Part shown: positions 12,901-25,849 of the stretch, piece after piece | Position numbering within the stretch: the first letter of the stretch is position 1 | Layout: every line of letters begins with the position of its first letter | DNA from: Callipepla californica brunnescens | Lineage: Eukaryota > Chordata > Aves > Galliformes > Odontophoridae | Direction of reading: 5' to 3' | Length of the DNA: 64,000 nt | NCBI GenBank assembly: GCA_023055505.1 | Contig: JALIRH010000027.1 | Coordinates: 4,600,501 to 4,664,500, forward strand | Program-made: the position numbers and the translations under genes | Notes under the pieces: generated by a model | What the model was told of the DNA's origin: nothing | What the model saw: the letters and a program-made list of their open reading frames with translations, nothing else | Database searches by the model: none

Positions 12901-15900
12901 TGGCACCAGCTGTGGCTGCAGCACTGGGTCAGCCCCATGGCATGCAGCAGGCGTGGGGCAGGCAGAGTGTCAGGCTCTCACTTACCAGCACTGGGATGAG
13001 CAGATCGGCGAAGAAAACAAAAGCTGCTCCCAGAGTAAAGCCCACGGCCACGGGGAGGAAAGCGAAGGCTCCGAAGCTGCCGGAGTGCTCGGCCATCTCA
13101 ATAGCTGGGGCCAGGAGGGACCAATAGGAGGCAGCCAGCATGACCTACGAGACAGAAGGTGAGTGGTGAGAGCATGGGGACCACGCTGCTCTGCTCCCAT
13201 GGGCTCTGAGCTGAAGTCCCCACAGACACTGATGTGCTCAGCCACACGGGCAGCGTGACCACTGTAACCCAGCACTGCCACCAAGCCCAGCTCCCAGCCC
13301 AGATGCATCACTTGAGGATAGAAAAGGAAGGATTTTCCATCAGTTTGCACCAAGAGCATTTTTCTTGGCTCAAATCAAAGGCAGTGAGCGAAGCCCACGA
13401 GCTGGTTAGGGGAATTTGCACAGCCACTGCAGTCCTTCAGATGGGAGCAGCTGCAGAGCAGGAAAACCTCCCTTACCCCTGGGGAGCACCCAGGCACTGC
13501 CTGCTCCAGGCACAGATCCCAGCAGAGCTCCGTGCATTGCTTAGTGTTTAGCAGCAGCACCTGGGAAGGAGAAGGAACTATCCCCCCCCCAAAAAAAAAC
13601 AAAACAGAATTTGGGATGTGTGGGGTTTTTCCAACCCAGCCCTGAGCAGGGCAGGGTCTCTTGCAGCCAGTTGCTCTGGGTGTTTCCCAGATTAGAGAAC
13701 ACAAAGCCAAGCAAGGCACTGCTTCCACCAGCTCATACTAAAGGACCTATCACCAATGTGTATTTTTTCCCCTTATCTCTTCCTCTGCTTTGCTTTGTGA
13801 CGCACTGGGCTGGGTTAATTGGAAATCACCAGCTCAGCCCCAGCAAAAACGCTGCAGCTCACCTGGGATCAGCTCTGGGGACTGACCCCAGCGGGATCAG
13901 TGATAATTTAGTCTCTATCCTAAAGCCAGGCTTCATATGGGGGGGGGGGGGGGGGGAAGAGAGGCACGAAGCAGAGGTAGCAAAGGCAGCAGCTGGATTC
14001 CTACTGCTCCCACAGCACAGATGGGTCTGAGACACTGGGATGAGGACAGAGACCATGGGTGGGCGCAATCTTTCCAGGGTTCTCCATCCCCACCAGTGGG
14101 GATGCTGTGGGATGCTGCTCTCCACCCTACAGACCACACAGGGTGGACAGGATGCTCTGCCAGCTGCAAGGTGCTCAGAGGAGGTCCTGCCCAGCTCACT
14201 CTCGCTGCACGAGCATCCTCCTGCAGAAGAGAGGTGTGTAATGAACTTCCACATTTGAAACAATTTTTTAAGGAGGAGTGAGATGCCTATTGCTGTAGAC
14301 ACCAGTCCCCGAGGGATTGTGTAAATCTCAGCTCTCTATGAGTAAGAAGAAAGCAGGCTGTCATGTCAGACTTAACCACAGCTGTCAAACTTCATATTTC
14401 AAATGCCACCTCCTTTTAAAAAAACAACAACACACCCCAACATGGAAACACAGGGAAAGGTTTTGCAGAATTATATTGTCATCTCATGTTAAGATAACAT
14501 TCTCCACGTGAAACAGAGGGCTGACACAGCTCAGCCTCCAGATCCCATTACCACTGAAGTCAGCATCAGAGCTCCCCCAGCTTTGCTACACACAGCCCTC
14601 AGAGGAGCAAGGCACAGCTTTAGGCTGTCCAAACCTCACCAGCTCAAAGAGCAGAGCACTGAGCTCTGGGCTCACTCGGGAAGGAGAAGGGACTCATTTC
14701 TGTGCCCGGGCTGTCAGTGTGACAGTGAATCTCTACAGTCACCCTGGAAAGAGCAGCAATGGTTTTTCAGTTGTAGGATGTGACCCTCCCAGCCTGCTCC
14801 CATGGTCACCAGCTCTCTGCCTCTGACACACAGTGGTTATGGCCATACAGAGCCCAGGATCCCCCCCTCACACTCCATAGAGACAGGACACGAACCCACA
14901 GCATCACAGTACAAGAGGCATCCAAAGCACAAATAGTTTGATCTCCCCTTCCAGCGTGTGCCACGCACTCAAGATGAAGCCCTGCCTGAGTCCTCTGCTC
15001 AGATCAATAGAGCACGAAGCTATTCCCACAGAGGACAACTTCAGCACAAAGCCTTCCCATCACATTTGCTGGCAGCACGCAACGGTCTGCTCAGCTCGGC
15101 CAGGAGCAGGAGCCCAGTGCTGGGCTGGCACAGGCACGTGCTGCTCCTGCCAAAACCTCAGCAGAGCCTTCGTGCTCTGGAGCTGAGCTGCAACAACACC
15201 ATAAATCCACCAGCTTTGGGGAAACAAAGAGCGAGTGGGGAGGAGGAGGCATCTGTGCACCCAAAGCAGCCCCAGGCTGCAGGGTGCCCAGCTCTTCCTT
15301 GTAGCAACCGGCACACTGAGACACAGCAGGTCTTCTCGCTCACTACAGGAGCACAGAGCATGCAGGCAGAGTGGGTTGGGTTTCATCCCCTTGCTTTGGA
15401 CCTCCATATAAGCGGTGCTGCAGGCATAGGACTCCTCTGAAGCAGAGATCCACAAGACTGAAGCTCACGTGGGCTCAGAACCTGATTGCTTCACACCAAT
15501 ACAGCCTGGCACCACGGAAAAAGGAGTGAACCCAGACCTGTTTCCTCATACAGATGGGAAATAGTCCAAAACGTGCCAGGCCGTAAGCATGGGGCACCCA
15601 GCAGCACTGTGCAGGCACCCACCTACACCAGCATCTCCATCCAGGGGAGGACTCAGCACCCAAAACACCCCAGAATGCCACAGCCCCAGCACTCCACTGC
15701 CCTTCCCCAACCCAAGTGGAGTGCCACAGTGCCACAGCTGAGCACAGCCACCACACCCATGTCAAAATTAAAGCCCTCTCCATGCACGTCGCATTCTCTG
15801 CAGAACTGTTCTTGGCACCTGCAGTGTGAGCACAGCTTCAGAGGAAGCCCTACAAACAGCACACAGATGGGATGACCAAAGCAAAGGGAGACTTCCCCCC

Positions 15901-18900
15901 CAAAGAAGATGGGAAAGAACTGGAAAGTGAGAGATTGGCAGGACACTTTCCCAGTGGACTTCTGTGCCTGACTTCATTAAGGCTCCAGCAACAAGGATCA
16001 GCCTCAGCAGACCCACATGAATTAGTGATGCTGTTTTAAGCAGCACTGAAAGGGAATATTCAGGGCCAGTCTTGTCTGGTGCAGCGCAAAGAGCACGTCC
16101 TCGTGATTTTTCTGCTTCACCTGGGACAAAAGAAATCAAACTGCAGCCCAATAAAAGGAACAGCCACACAGGGAAGGAGGGCTGGGAGCACTCATACGGA
16201 CGTCAGCCCCTCAATGTTCAGAGAGCACAGCACCTCCAGGACAACGTGCAGATAACACAGAACGTTTAGAAATAAATAAAGGTCTTACTGAAGAATATCA
16301 GATTTTAGAGAAAAGCCAGAATTCCACATCAGCTGCCCCAGTAAGCAGAGCCTGGTCTCCATGGAAACGCACCGCCTCTGCGTGCCAAACCCACTGTTAC
16401 CCACGGTTTGCACGGGGGGAACTGAGGCAGACAAGCACCCAGGTGCTCAGCAGGTGATAGGGTGGAGGCAGCTGAGCATCCCCTTCACCACAGATCCACA
16501 CGTGCCCACCCAGCACAGGCAGCTGCACCACAGGGGTGAAGCAAAGGTGCTTCCCACTGCAGCTACACCCCAGCTCAGGGCATCACGGCAGTGTGAGCAG
16601 GGACCCCAGCTTGCACCCACTCCCCCAGGGACAGAGGTGGACCTGCAGGGTGAGCGGTGGCTCTCCAGGTCCCCAGCCACACCAGATCATCCTCCTTGAG
16701 TCACCTGGATGTCCCCATCCCCGTTCTCCCAGCTCAGCCAGCGATGGTAGGCATTTCTTGAGTCTGTTCCAGCTATTACACAGTGAAAGCCCTCGAGACA
16801 CAAGCAGCAGGGAAACTGTTAGCAGCAGGACAGAATTACCACTGTGACCCATCTCACAAGCAAACCCAGCCCAGGAGAGCACCACACATCCCCCAGCAGT
16901 CCCATCAGAGGCTCCAGGGATGCCAAGCCAAGCACCAAAGCAGTGCAGTTAGAAGCAGTGCAGCACACGGGGCGAGGAGGATTGCTGGCTCCAGCAGAGC
17001 GCAGGGGAACGCAGCGAAACCCAACAGCCCGGATTTCAGAGCTCACACCACAGATAAATTCAGTCCTGTCTCTATTCCAGCACTTGGAGATGCAGCCTGT
17101 ATATATTGGCAAGAGATTTACATCAAAGAGACGGTGTTTAGCAGAAATTCCTTCCAGCAGAAGTGGTCCCTGATCGCTGTCTGAAGAAGTATTTTTTCAG
17201 GGCAGAAAAGAGAGAGAACGGCACAAACAGCTTTCAGAACAAGCTGCTCACATCCTGCTCTTCCTCCCCGCAGTCAGAGGGAACAGAGCACCCAGCAGCA
17301 CGGCCAGGTGTCCTGCTGGTGTTCCCTCTGGACACTGCAGTGACTTCAGGAAGGTTTCCCTTTCCTCCTCCCAGCACAGCAAACGCAAGGAAGCCACGGA
17401 AAAGCAAACATTTGTAGGACATCTGCTCCGGGGCTGAGCCACACCTCTGCCACGCTGGGATGACTCAGTGAGGGCTAACACAGTGCCTGTCAGAAGGCAG
17501 CAGCACCCAAAGCACATCCTGGTACCCCTCCATTGGGGGCAGAAATGTCACAGCTGAGCAGTGGGATGGGGACAGCAGGAAGCACCTGGCAGCATCTCCC
17601 TGACTTGCAGATGAGCTGCTCATAGGGACAAGGTTGCCTCTGGGAGAATAACAGCTCAGAAACCAGACACTGGAGCCAAGCTCCAGAACAGGCAATTCCT
17701 GAAACAAGTGATTAATTTATAAAAGATGACCCAAGAATTTGCTGTAACAGACTAGCTGAATTATTCACATCACACGCAGGTCACTGAGACGGCCCACAAG
17801 AACTCTGCTAGGAAGCAGAGCAGCTCTGCGGAGCTCCACCTTACCTGCCAAGGCATGGGAGCAGCTCTCCCTGACCCCAGCACAGCTGGGTTTGCCTCAG
17901 GCATTTGGAACAGAGGAAGACCTGCAATCTCCAGGGCTGCAAACAAACTTCACCTTGATCAGCAGGGCTGCGGTGTTTGGGAACACACACAAAGCAAGGA
18001 GCCCTGCTCTACACACAGCATCAGTGTTAGTGGTTACATGCTGCAGGACAGACAGGCTGCTGCTTCATCCTGAAACCTGGCAGCACCTCCCATGCTCCAG
18101 GTACAGGGCCAGGACACAGTGAGAGGGATCTGGCTGAGCCCTTTGCTGTGCATCCAGGGGCACTGGAAGGCACAGGGCAGCAGGAGCTGCCTCCAAGCTC
18201 TGCTAACACAGCAACGGATCTGACAGCATGTGGGAAGTCCAGACACCCACAGCCAAACCACTTCTGAAATCCCTCTTTGCAGCCAGCTCCCACAGCACAC
18301 AAGGCAGCACTCCTCAGGGCTTTCTACCAGGGACTGTGTGCCCTCCTAAAGCCTCCAGGTGCTGACAAAGTGCTGTCTGGCATTTCAGCAGGTCGCCAAG
18401 ACACACCGGCTCTGCAGGGAAAAGCAGCGCCTTCCACCAAGCACCAGCAGCCAGAGAACATCTCCAGCTCTCAGACACAGAAAACAAATGTGATTTATTG
18501 AGTCTGAATGAGCCTCCACTTGCTCATAAACACCCCAGAGTCTGGGCAGTGGGACATAGTCTACATTCACAAGCCTCAGCACAGCCTCAAACCACAGTTG
18601 TCACCACAGTTGCACCTTTTCCTTCAAAACAACCCAGTAAGCACTACACTTACCACGTGCCCTTGATTTAGGCTCCACTGCCTTTATTCCCAAGGAGTTT
18701 AAGCACCTCAGCTCAGTAGAACAGCAAAAAACAATCTGTGCACGCTAGCCTGCAGCGCAAGAGCTCTCCTGTCCGAGTGACCTGTTCCAGGACAAGGAAT
18801 TCAGGAGCCCAAGGAGGTGAGAAGAATGTAACCCCAAAACTGGCACCCTCATGCCCCCAGCCAGCACTGCACCGTGCCCCTCTGCAGCCACACCACAACA

Positions 18901-20065
18901 GCTGCAGCAGGTGAGCACCACAGGATGCTAACAGCAGCAGGCAGCCAAACGAAGCATGGAAGAGCAGAGATGTCAGCAGGAGAGAGCACACAGAGGTGCT
19001 GAACACACGGAGGATGCAGCACTTACCCCCGCAGCAAAGCCCAGGCTCCCATCCAGGATCTGCCTCTGAAACAACAGGAAGAGCACAGCGTTTACTAAGG
19101 GCACAAGAGGCAGAGTGCAGCCACACCACAAAGATGCACAGAGATGAGGCAGCTGTGCTGCTGTCACACTAAGGTGACTTTCTTCTTCCCATTTTTGCAA
19201 CCCCAAGTGATTGCCACACTGTCATGCAGCGCGCAGTGCTTTGAAACCCAGCGCTGCAGATGTCCTCCTGGGGCAGAGGTGTCCCCTCCAGTGTCACCCA
19301 CAGCCCAAGAGCTGTTCTGGCTACAACTTACTGCACCAACCCACCAATGCTGCCCTGTGATCACCCCAAGGATGCAGGGGGCAAACCAGAAGCCATTTGC
19401 ACACCACTTCCACTCATCTCTCCTCCCTTGAAGATTTTTCACTCCTCTTACAACATGCTGCTGCAAACAAAGCCATTAGTCTGTAGCCCAGCCATTAGTC
19501 TGCAGCCCTGCCTGCTTCACCCACAGCAGTTTTTCTCCTTTAGTGCACCACCCTCCCCCAGGAAGAAAAGCAGCGTGCTGCTGCAAAGGGAATCTCACTT
19601 TGCAGCGCACTGCTGAATAAATCATCACAAGAGAGAGCCATAAATAATAAATCCATCACAGCAATTCTAAACACAACAGCGGGGGGGATGGGGTCTCCAA
19701 TTCTGCAATATGAAATAACTTAAAAGATTATCGCTCTGCTTGTTCTGAGCATCACACAGCAGAAGGGGAAGAGCCCGCTGCTCAGGGTTGGAAATTTCAT
19801 TTCCTCCTTTGTTGTGCTGGCACACGACAGAGGAAAGAGTTGGATTCTTTCCCTCCAAGCCCAAGGACCGCTCAGGGCCAAAATAAAGTCTCTCCTGCTC
19901 AGATCCCAGCAGTCAAAGCTGCCTGTGAGCTAAGCACAGCCCCTGCCCCACACTCACCTGCCCACTGGAGAAGATGAACACCAGTGCTGAGCCAGCTGCC
20001 GTCAGACCCCAGGTGAGGAGGGTCCCCAGCACCGCCTGCAGCACCGGGCCCTGCCCTGGGATCAT
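835..20065 (-). CDS. SLC39A11: SLC39A11 (ZIP11 zinc transporter), 5' coding part, 3' part outside window
   Basis: ZIP-family metal transporter that moves Zn2+ towards the cytosol (family knowledge). Four coding exons on the minus strand join in frame: 19958-20065, 19027-19065, 12986-13144 and 835-958, giving 143 residues plus one base. All boundaries have AG acceptors and GT donors, and the first three junctions are phase 0. Recognised segments are ILDGSLGFAAG, MLAASYWSLLAPA, FLPVAVGFTLGAAFV and SELSIRI, matching the N-terminal third of vertebrate ZIP11. Membrane segments fall around residues 10-32 (exon 1), across the exon 2/3 join, and at about residues 77-98 of the joined protein. The catalytic HNVPEG region is not here; it must lie left of base 1. 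The first ATG (20065) opens directly into the conserved N-terminus. The introns are large (12 kb and 5.9 kb), as expected for this very long vertebrate gene. Confidence 0.93.
1927..2045 (+). mobile_element. CR1 LINE 3' fragment
   Basis: Degraded CR1 tail: CATCCCTGGAAGTGCTCA, then GTTGGACTTGGGATCTT, ending near a decayed ATTCTATGA-type terminus. Sense orientation. Confidence 0.65.
2600..2645. promoter_or_regulatory. Paired TAATTAGC homeodomain motifs
   Basis: Two identical TAATTAGC octamers 17 bp apart (2605 and 2622) in an AT-rich island within GC-richer intron. Candidate enhancer core; inference only. Confidence 0.3.
4270..4455 (-). mobile_element. CR1 LINE fragment, reverse orientation
   Basis: Starts with the complement of the CR1 tail (GGATCATTAAGGTTGGAAAA) and continues with the CCCAACCCATCCCACCATGC-type segment and GTTCTGGAACACCCCCAGGG. 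Typical avian CR1 3' end, inserted in antisense. Confidence 0.8.
5885..5955. promoter_or_regulatory. Cluster of TAAT/ATTA homeodomain cores
   Basis: Within about 60 bp: CAATTAGTT, GTTAATTCATTAC, AGTAATGAG and CCTAATTACC. Candidate conserved intronic element; not demonstrable without alignment. Confidence 0.25.
7482..7570 (-). mobile_element. CR1 LINE fragment, reverse orientation
   Basis: ATCGAATCACTGCATATC then AAGTTGGAAGGGACCCACAA and a GAGTCCAGTCC segment: complement of the CR1 3' end. Confidence 0.7.
12986..13144 (-). CDS. SLC39A11: SLC39A11 exon encoding membrane helices 2-3
   Basis: Fifty-three codons from VMLAASYW to ADLLIPVL. The acceptor AG is at 13146-13145 and the donor GTAAGT at 12985-12980. 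The peptide covers the end of the second and the whole third membrane segment of ZIP11. Confidence 0.94.
13145..19026. other. SLC39A11 intron (5.9 kb)
   Basis: No exon or gene recognised. Holds an uninterrupted G18 tract at 13939-13956. Confidence 0.7.
13939..13956 (+). repeat. Poly-G tract (G18)
   Basis: Eighteen consecutive guanines, able in principle to form G-quadruplexes and prone to sequencing error. Confidence 0.9.
19027..19065 (-). CDS. SLC39A11: SLC39A11 39-bp micro-exon
   Basis: Thirteen codons (RQILDGSLGFAAG) between AG at 19067-19066 and GTAAGT at 19026-19021. Phase 0 at both ends, and the peptide is strongly conserved in ZIP11. Too short to appear as an open reading frame on its own. 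Confidence 0.92.
19066..19957. other. SLC39A11 intron between exon 1 and micro-exon
   Basis: No gene. Contains a 19-bp imperfect tandem duplication at 19472-19509 (GCCATTAGTCTG repeated, two differences). Confidence 0.6.
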
Positions 20066-20089
20066 CGTGAGTGCTCAGGGAACGGCAGC
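19958..20089 (-). CDS. SLC39A11: SLC39A11 exon with start codon
   Basis: Coding part is 19958-20065 (36 codons, from MIPGQGPV to IFSSGQ). The donor GTGAGT lies at 19957-19952. Upstream, a pyrimidine-rich tract ending in AG at 20091-20090 makes 20089 the likely exon start, leaving 24 nt of 5' UTR in this exon. It encodes the first membrane helix of ZIP11. Confidence 0.9.
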
Positions 20090-21114
20090 CTAGGAAAGAT
20101 AAGAAGCATCAGGAGAAGCCTGCAGCGTGAGGACGTGGAACAACCCACGTGTCGCTGCCTGGTTGACGAGGGAGCTCAGCCGCTCGCTCAGGGGACAGAG
20201 CTCACTGAGCTGCGTGCTTTCCCTCTCTATGTTTCTTGCTTCCCCTTAAAGTTGTTGCAATTTAACATAACCACAGAGAAGAGCTCACAGGCAGGTCCCA
20301 CCCCACACACTGCCAATGTTGGGCTCAGACCCATGGGCTGTTCTAGGGACAGGAGCCACATCCAGGCAGGGAATGGCATCCCCCACCCGCTGGAGTGTCT
20401 CCCAGGTCCGGAGGGTGTTTTGTTTGGAGCAAGCACGCGTTCAGCTCCCACGCAAGCTCTTCCATCGTGACCTCACGTGCACGTTGAGGAGCAGGAGGAA
20501 CACAGGGGTCTGGCTGACTCCTCACCGAGCACAGCTCGGCCCACATCCCCTGGCAGCTCCCAGGCACATGCCTCACGCCCCACTTCTTTGTGCCAAAAAC
20601 CTGCCCTGCTGGCACCAAGGGCAAACACCCTCACAGTGCTGCCAGGACTGCAGGAGAGGAACCAGCCCCAGGATGGGCACTGCAGCATAGCTCAAACCCC
20701 GCAGCTGAGGGCTATGGAGAGTCAGGAGGGGATTACTGCGCACCTGAGAGCAGCACTGCTTCGCAACAGTCACGTATGCTAAGAAAGCACACTTACAGGG
20801 ATAAATACATCTTTCTACAAGCACACCTTTGCTTCCTTCTCCCCCTCTCCCCGAGAGAGGGCTCAGCTTGCTCTCCCAGCCCCCAGCAGGTGCCAGCCTT
20901 ACCCCAGGAGTGCCAACATCCCGGTCAGCCACCTGAGCCCGGACAGAGGGACATCCTCGACCCCCCCACTGTGCCCTCAGCGCCGGCGAAGCACCAAAAC
21001 CCCCCCACCCCACGGCCCCACTGCCAGCCCTCCGCACTCCAGGCCCACAGCCTCCAGCCCAGGCCTGAGGCCCGAAGCCCCCAGACCCAAAACCCGGCTT
21101 CCCACAAACCTAAA

Positions 21115-21330
21115 GCCTCTCCTGCAGCCCGGCCCGGCCCGGCCCGGCCCCACTCACCGCCCGACGCCGAACCCCGGCAGCGGCCCCGCGCCACTTCCTG
21201 GTGCCGGCACACGTGTCGCCGCCGACGCCCCGCCCACTCCGAGCTCTCCACCAATGGGAGCGAGGCGGGGGCGGGCCGTTAGAGGCGGTGCGGGCGGGCG
21301 CGGCAAGGCGGGGGTGGAGCGGCGCGGGCG
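21115..21330 (-). promoter_or_regulatory. SLC39A11: SLC39A11 CpG promoter and noncoding first exon
   Basis: CpG-dense block with a CCAAT box at 21251-21255. On the minus strand a consensus donor (GTGAGT at 21157-21152) ends a probable 5' UTR exon at 21158, which would splice to the acceptor at 20091-20090 upstream of the start codon. (GGCCC)4 lies at 21131-21150. The transcription start is inferred, not seen. Confidence 0.6.
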
Positions 21331-21334
21331 GGCG

Positions 21335-24300
21335 TGGGAGAACCCCGAGGTGGCAGAGGGAGAAGCCAGAATTAACCCGGTTCTTGGAAAAAAATAAAAA
21401 GGCCGAACGGCCACGGGCTGTTAGAGCTGTCTGCATCGCCCCATGAGCCCGAACCTCACCAAGCGGTGCCACCAACGCGCTGCGTCCCCACGTCACGCAG
21501 GGCGCCTGGTCCCTGCATCGAGGTGTCCCCTCCCCCCCACCCCAACGGGGGAACCGCAGCTCCTGAGCACGACTCTCCACTCAGCACGGTGTGTGCAGCT
21601 CCATCTGTCCCACTACTGTCAATCCATTCGCTCACCAACAACCTTTTCAGGGGCTGCACCTCACCCTGCCAGCAAGCATCTCCCCATCCACCCCACGTCC
21701 CCATCCCTGGGCTGGAGCAGCCACAGGAGCATTCCTCCCTTGGAACAATTAAGCCCTGGTAGCTCAGAATGTGGGGGTTTAAACCCCGACCTCTGGGCTC
21801 AGCACATCCCAGTGGTACCAACACACGCCATACCATAGGTAGCAGCAGGACATACAGAGTTCTGCACCACCACCACCCTTCTTTGTTAGTGCTTATCTTT
21901 TAATAGCCTTTGATCAGCCTCCCCTGGTGCAGCTGGGGAAGGCCAAGGCCATTTGAAACCTCTCTGATTTAGGATTTAATCAATTTCCCCCATAATTGCC
22001 AGCATCCTTCATTAGCTGCCGTAATGAGGCAGATGTAGTGTGAGGTGCCAACTGGGAGAGTTTTGGGAATCGAGCACACAGATCTCCTGCCCGCAGCCCC
22101 AGGTCCCCAGTGAGCCATGATGGGGGCACATGAGGTGGTGACAGCTGGTAGGGCCAAGGGACACTGCTGGGGCTGTCCCTGCGTGGGGATGAGTGGGCAG
22201 CTCCTGGCAGAGGGGACAGATTGTGCAGAAATACCAATAAAATCAGCTCACGCCTCCTTTCCTCAGTGACATGCACAGAGACCACCACATCCCCTTCCCT
22301 AAAATAACGGGCCTGCCCCCACCTACCAACCCTCTGTCTGTCCCCTGCAGCCCAGTGCTGGCAAAGGGATGGGGCCATCACCGCTCCACACTGTGACAGT
22401 GCAGGCAGTGTGTGATGAGACCCAGAATTCCTAAAACGTGTTTTGAAACACCAGGAGGGGCATCAAGTCCTGTGTGGTATCTCCCAGTAAAGGGCAGCAG
22501 GAACCCCTTCACTTTGTTCAGATAAAGCTCCCAGTGAGGGTCACTGTGGCAGCAGCACAGCAATGGGGCATATCCACAGAGCCCCCAGTGTCCCTATTGC
22601 CATTCCCCTCACCGCCCTGCTGGCGGAGTGTCCCCTCTGTCCCCATGGCCCAGCTGCAGCACAGCACCCATCCACCAGCAGTACATGGAGCAAAGTCTGG
22701 ATCCACTGGCAAGTCAAAGAGCTTCCTGAGAGCTCCATCCCTCTCCCCTGGGATGGGACACAGGGCACGGCCCCCTAAGCAGGGCCAGACAGAGGCACAG
22801 CATCTCCACTGAGTGAGCCAGAGCTGACAGCACCCATCCATCACAGGGAGCCAAGTGCCAGCTTTATGCCTCCCTGCCAGCATCAGGTGAGAGACATAAA
22901 GGACTCAGTGAGAATTTGAGGGGAGTACAGCCAGCGAGCGCAGGCGTCCCGTTGGGACAGCAGGGTCTTTGGGGACAGGAGGTTCCTGCAGTACATGGTG
23001 TCCCTGACCCCAGCAATCGGAGCGGCTGCATGAAGCACCACTGCCAAACGCATTGTTAAACCCCGATTTAATGCATGCAGCCCTGCAGAACCGAGAGCGC
23101 AGCGGGGAGAGATGCAGGCGGGAGCTGAGATTGCAGCCCGTGGCTGCCAGAGGCTCATTAGCATCGGGGGTTATCATTATGATTCACAGCGAATGCACGC
23201 AGCATCTTTCACTGCAGCCCAGTCCTGGTACCCTCGGCAGAGATCAATAAACTCATTATGGAGGCAAATAATGGCAGTGGGAGAATGAGAGAGGCGAGAG
23301 GAGCTGGCTGCAGGGAGGGCTGCAGGAGCGGGAGGCAGCGGGAGGAGGAGGAGGAGGAGAGCCTCGTGCAGGGGCTTCAGAGGGACCCGCGTGTCACCAG
23401 AGCCATCAATCCCTTTGCAGACTCCACCTGTCCCGTCACTGCATCCAGCAGGAGCACGGTCAGGCTTTGAGGACACCATTTAGATCATTAAGATTGGAAT
23501 AGACCTCTAAGATGATCAAAATCTGCAACCCATCCCCACCGTGCCCACTGATCGTGTCCCTAAGATGTTATGAACAAGGATAATGAGAGACACAGGCAGA
23601 AGGGCCAGGCAGGGCCATGCTATGCCCCCTGCCCTGCAGCACAATGCCCAGAGGAGCCCCCTGCCCTCCCTCCTGATCGGGGAGGAAGGTCGCATCACCC
23701 TCTCCCTCCATTGGCAACCACGCTCCCAGCGCTTTGCAACACTCATTTCCAGGACAGGGGTCACAGGCGCTGTTTTTTTTTTTCCATGACCCTCACAGAA
23801 CAGCTGGGAATGGATGGCAAGAGACTCAGAGAGACTTTGAAAGCTGCTTTGTGGTCATGTAATCCCCCTGCCCCTCTCCCATGGGTTGTATGGCAGTTGG
23901 AGCTGTGTGGGAAGGGGCCATGCGTTTCTCCCAAATCCACGCCTGCCAGTAAATGGCTTTTCAGCTGAGTGGATGCTTCCCAAGCTAAAAGACAAAGAGG
24001 AGTTTATCTGCCAGCACCAAACCAGCTGCTGGGGTAAGGCAGCATCTCTCCAAACCAGGGACCACCCAGAGGTACAGATCAGCCCCTGCACGAGGCCAAA
24101 ATTCAATGCTAAATCTAATCAGAATGAGAAAAAGAAAAAAAAATAAGAAAAAAACCTTAAAAAGGCTCAAGCACAGCTTCCTGCCCCAGCCAGCTGCTGC
24201 AGCACCCCTCACCAGTCACATATCGGCTCAGATCAGCCCTCCCACACATTGCCCCTTCACTTCATTAGTTCTTTTTCTTTCTTTTTCAGTGATCAGGTCT

Positions 24301-25840
24301 GCTTTCAGCCAAGCGAGCCCAGTGTCTGAGTTCACACAGCAGTGGGGCACAGGGGGCCGAGCTGTGGGGTCAGAGGTGACTGCGCTTTGCTCAGATGGGG
24401 AGGTAGGAGGATGATGATGGGATGGTGCTCAGCACCAGGCTGTGCTCTTCCCCAGGAGAGCTGCCCCAGGGACAGCACTCTGCACAGCACCCTCAGTTTG
24501 GGACCTGGAGGTGGAGAGAGATGGTGGGAAAAGTCCTCAGTGGGAAAGCAGAGCTGGGTGCTGGACACAGAGATGGGACCAGGTCTCACAGATCTCTAGA
24601 GACTCTGAGGGACACAAGGGGCAGATTTCACCTGCACAGGGGAGAAATTCAAGGAGGAAAAGGAGAACACACAGCGAGGCTCTGCACTGCCCTTCCTGCT
24701 GGCAGGGATGGCTGCTGATGCACCTTTGAGGACGTGGGTTATGGAAACCCTGCAGCTCTCCCGGGGAAGGGCACAACCAGAACAGCCCTCCCGTGCACAC
24801 AGACCAGCTGAGGGAAAACAAAACAGCTGTGAAAAGGTCACAAGGCATCAAGCCCTTCTCCGGGACACCAGAGTACTGCACTCCCTCCTCCTGCCTGCTG
24901 GGCAACATCCCTGTCCTGCTCCTCCTGTGCCAGTGGGGTGGTGCAGGTGCCCAAGGAGCTGCCCTTGGTGACACACACAATGGGACCCAAAACCCCAGTG
25001 GGCAGCACCCAAGGCAACTGCCGAGCTCTCACACTCCGCATCCTCCCTCCCTATCCACTTTTACTGGGATATTAATATCCACATCATTTATTCTAGGGGA
25101 AGATTTTTCCATCCTCCAAAAAGATTTATGAGGCTGATAATGGTTCTTGTTCTTGCTCCAAGACCCTGCGTCTCTGGATCCACCTCTGTAAGTGAGTGGC
25201 TAAGTGCAAATGAGAACCTCCCAGCCCCTCTTGCTGTAATCAGCAGCCTCACTCCCGGCTCTTTGTTCCAAGTCACTCTTAATTTCCTGCTTTCTGTTGT
25301 CTCTTTGATAACTGACGGAAAGATGGGGAGGGGGGAGGAATAGTTTCTATTTAATTGCATTCGAGATCTCAAACAAACCAGAGCAGAGGTTATCTCACCC
25401 GAAGCTCTCCAGTTTTTGGTCTTCCTCCTCCAGTCACCGTTATTACTGGGTTACTGCAGCAGGACAGGCGGTGGCAGCTGCCACCTGTCTTGCACGAATC
25501 CCAACTTTCATGCAGAGATCTCAAAGCTGCGGGTGACCATAACACCACCTTCCCACTCCCCCCAGGCTGTGCCAAGCCAGCACGGACCTGCCTCGCCTCG
25601 CTTTTGATCACAGGGTGCAAAATCCTGGGGTAAAGATGGTCCCAGCATCCCAAGAAAGGTTGGGAATCCCTTGCAAGCCCCGGCGAGGTCACAGCACGGC
25701 CAGCACCGTGCCCTGCCCCTCCCTCGCTGTACGCCCTGCAGGCATCAGGAGAAACCGAGCATCGTGCACCACTGCTGGAGCCAAGCATCAGGAATCTTCC
25801 GCCGGAGGAGCTGGGGAAGCTCCGGGGTGCGGCAGGGTCC
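21335..25840. other. Intergenic region SLC39A11-SSTR2
   Basis: No conserved protein in any frame. One CR1 remnant at about 23478-23565. Several AT-rich patches (for example 25060-25140) stand out from the GC-rich background. Confidence 0.65.
23478..23565 (-). mobile_element. CR1 LINE fragment, reverse orientation
   Basis: ATCATTAAGATTGGAATAGA followed by CCTCTAAGATGATCAA and a CCATCCCCACCGTGCCC segment, the complement of a CR1 3' end. Confidence 0.75.
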
Positions 25841-25849
25841 TCGATCCCA

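Larger units (their letters stand above)
959..12985. other. SLC39A11 intron (12 kb)
   Basis: No gene recognised on either strand; open frames here are short and lack conserved domains. Contains CR1 fragments (about 1927-2045, 4270-4455, 7482-7570), a POU octamer-like ATTTGCATAAT at 1748-1758, paired TAATTAGC sites at 2605-2612 and 2622-2629, a TAAT cluster at 5890-5952, and T-rich tracts near 12318-12370. Confidence 0.7.
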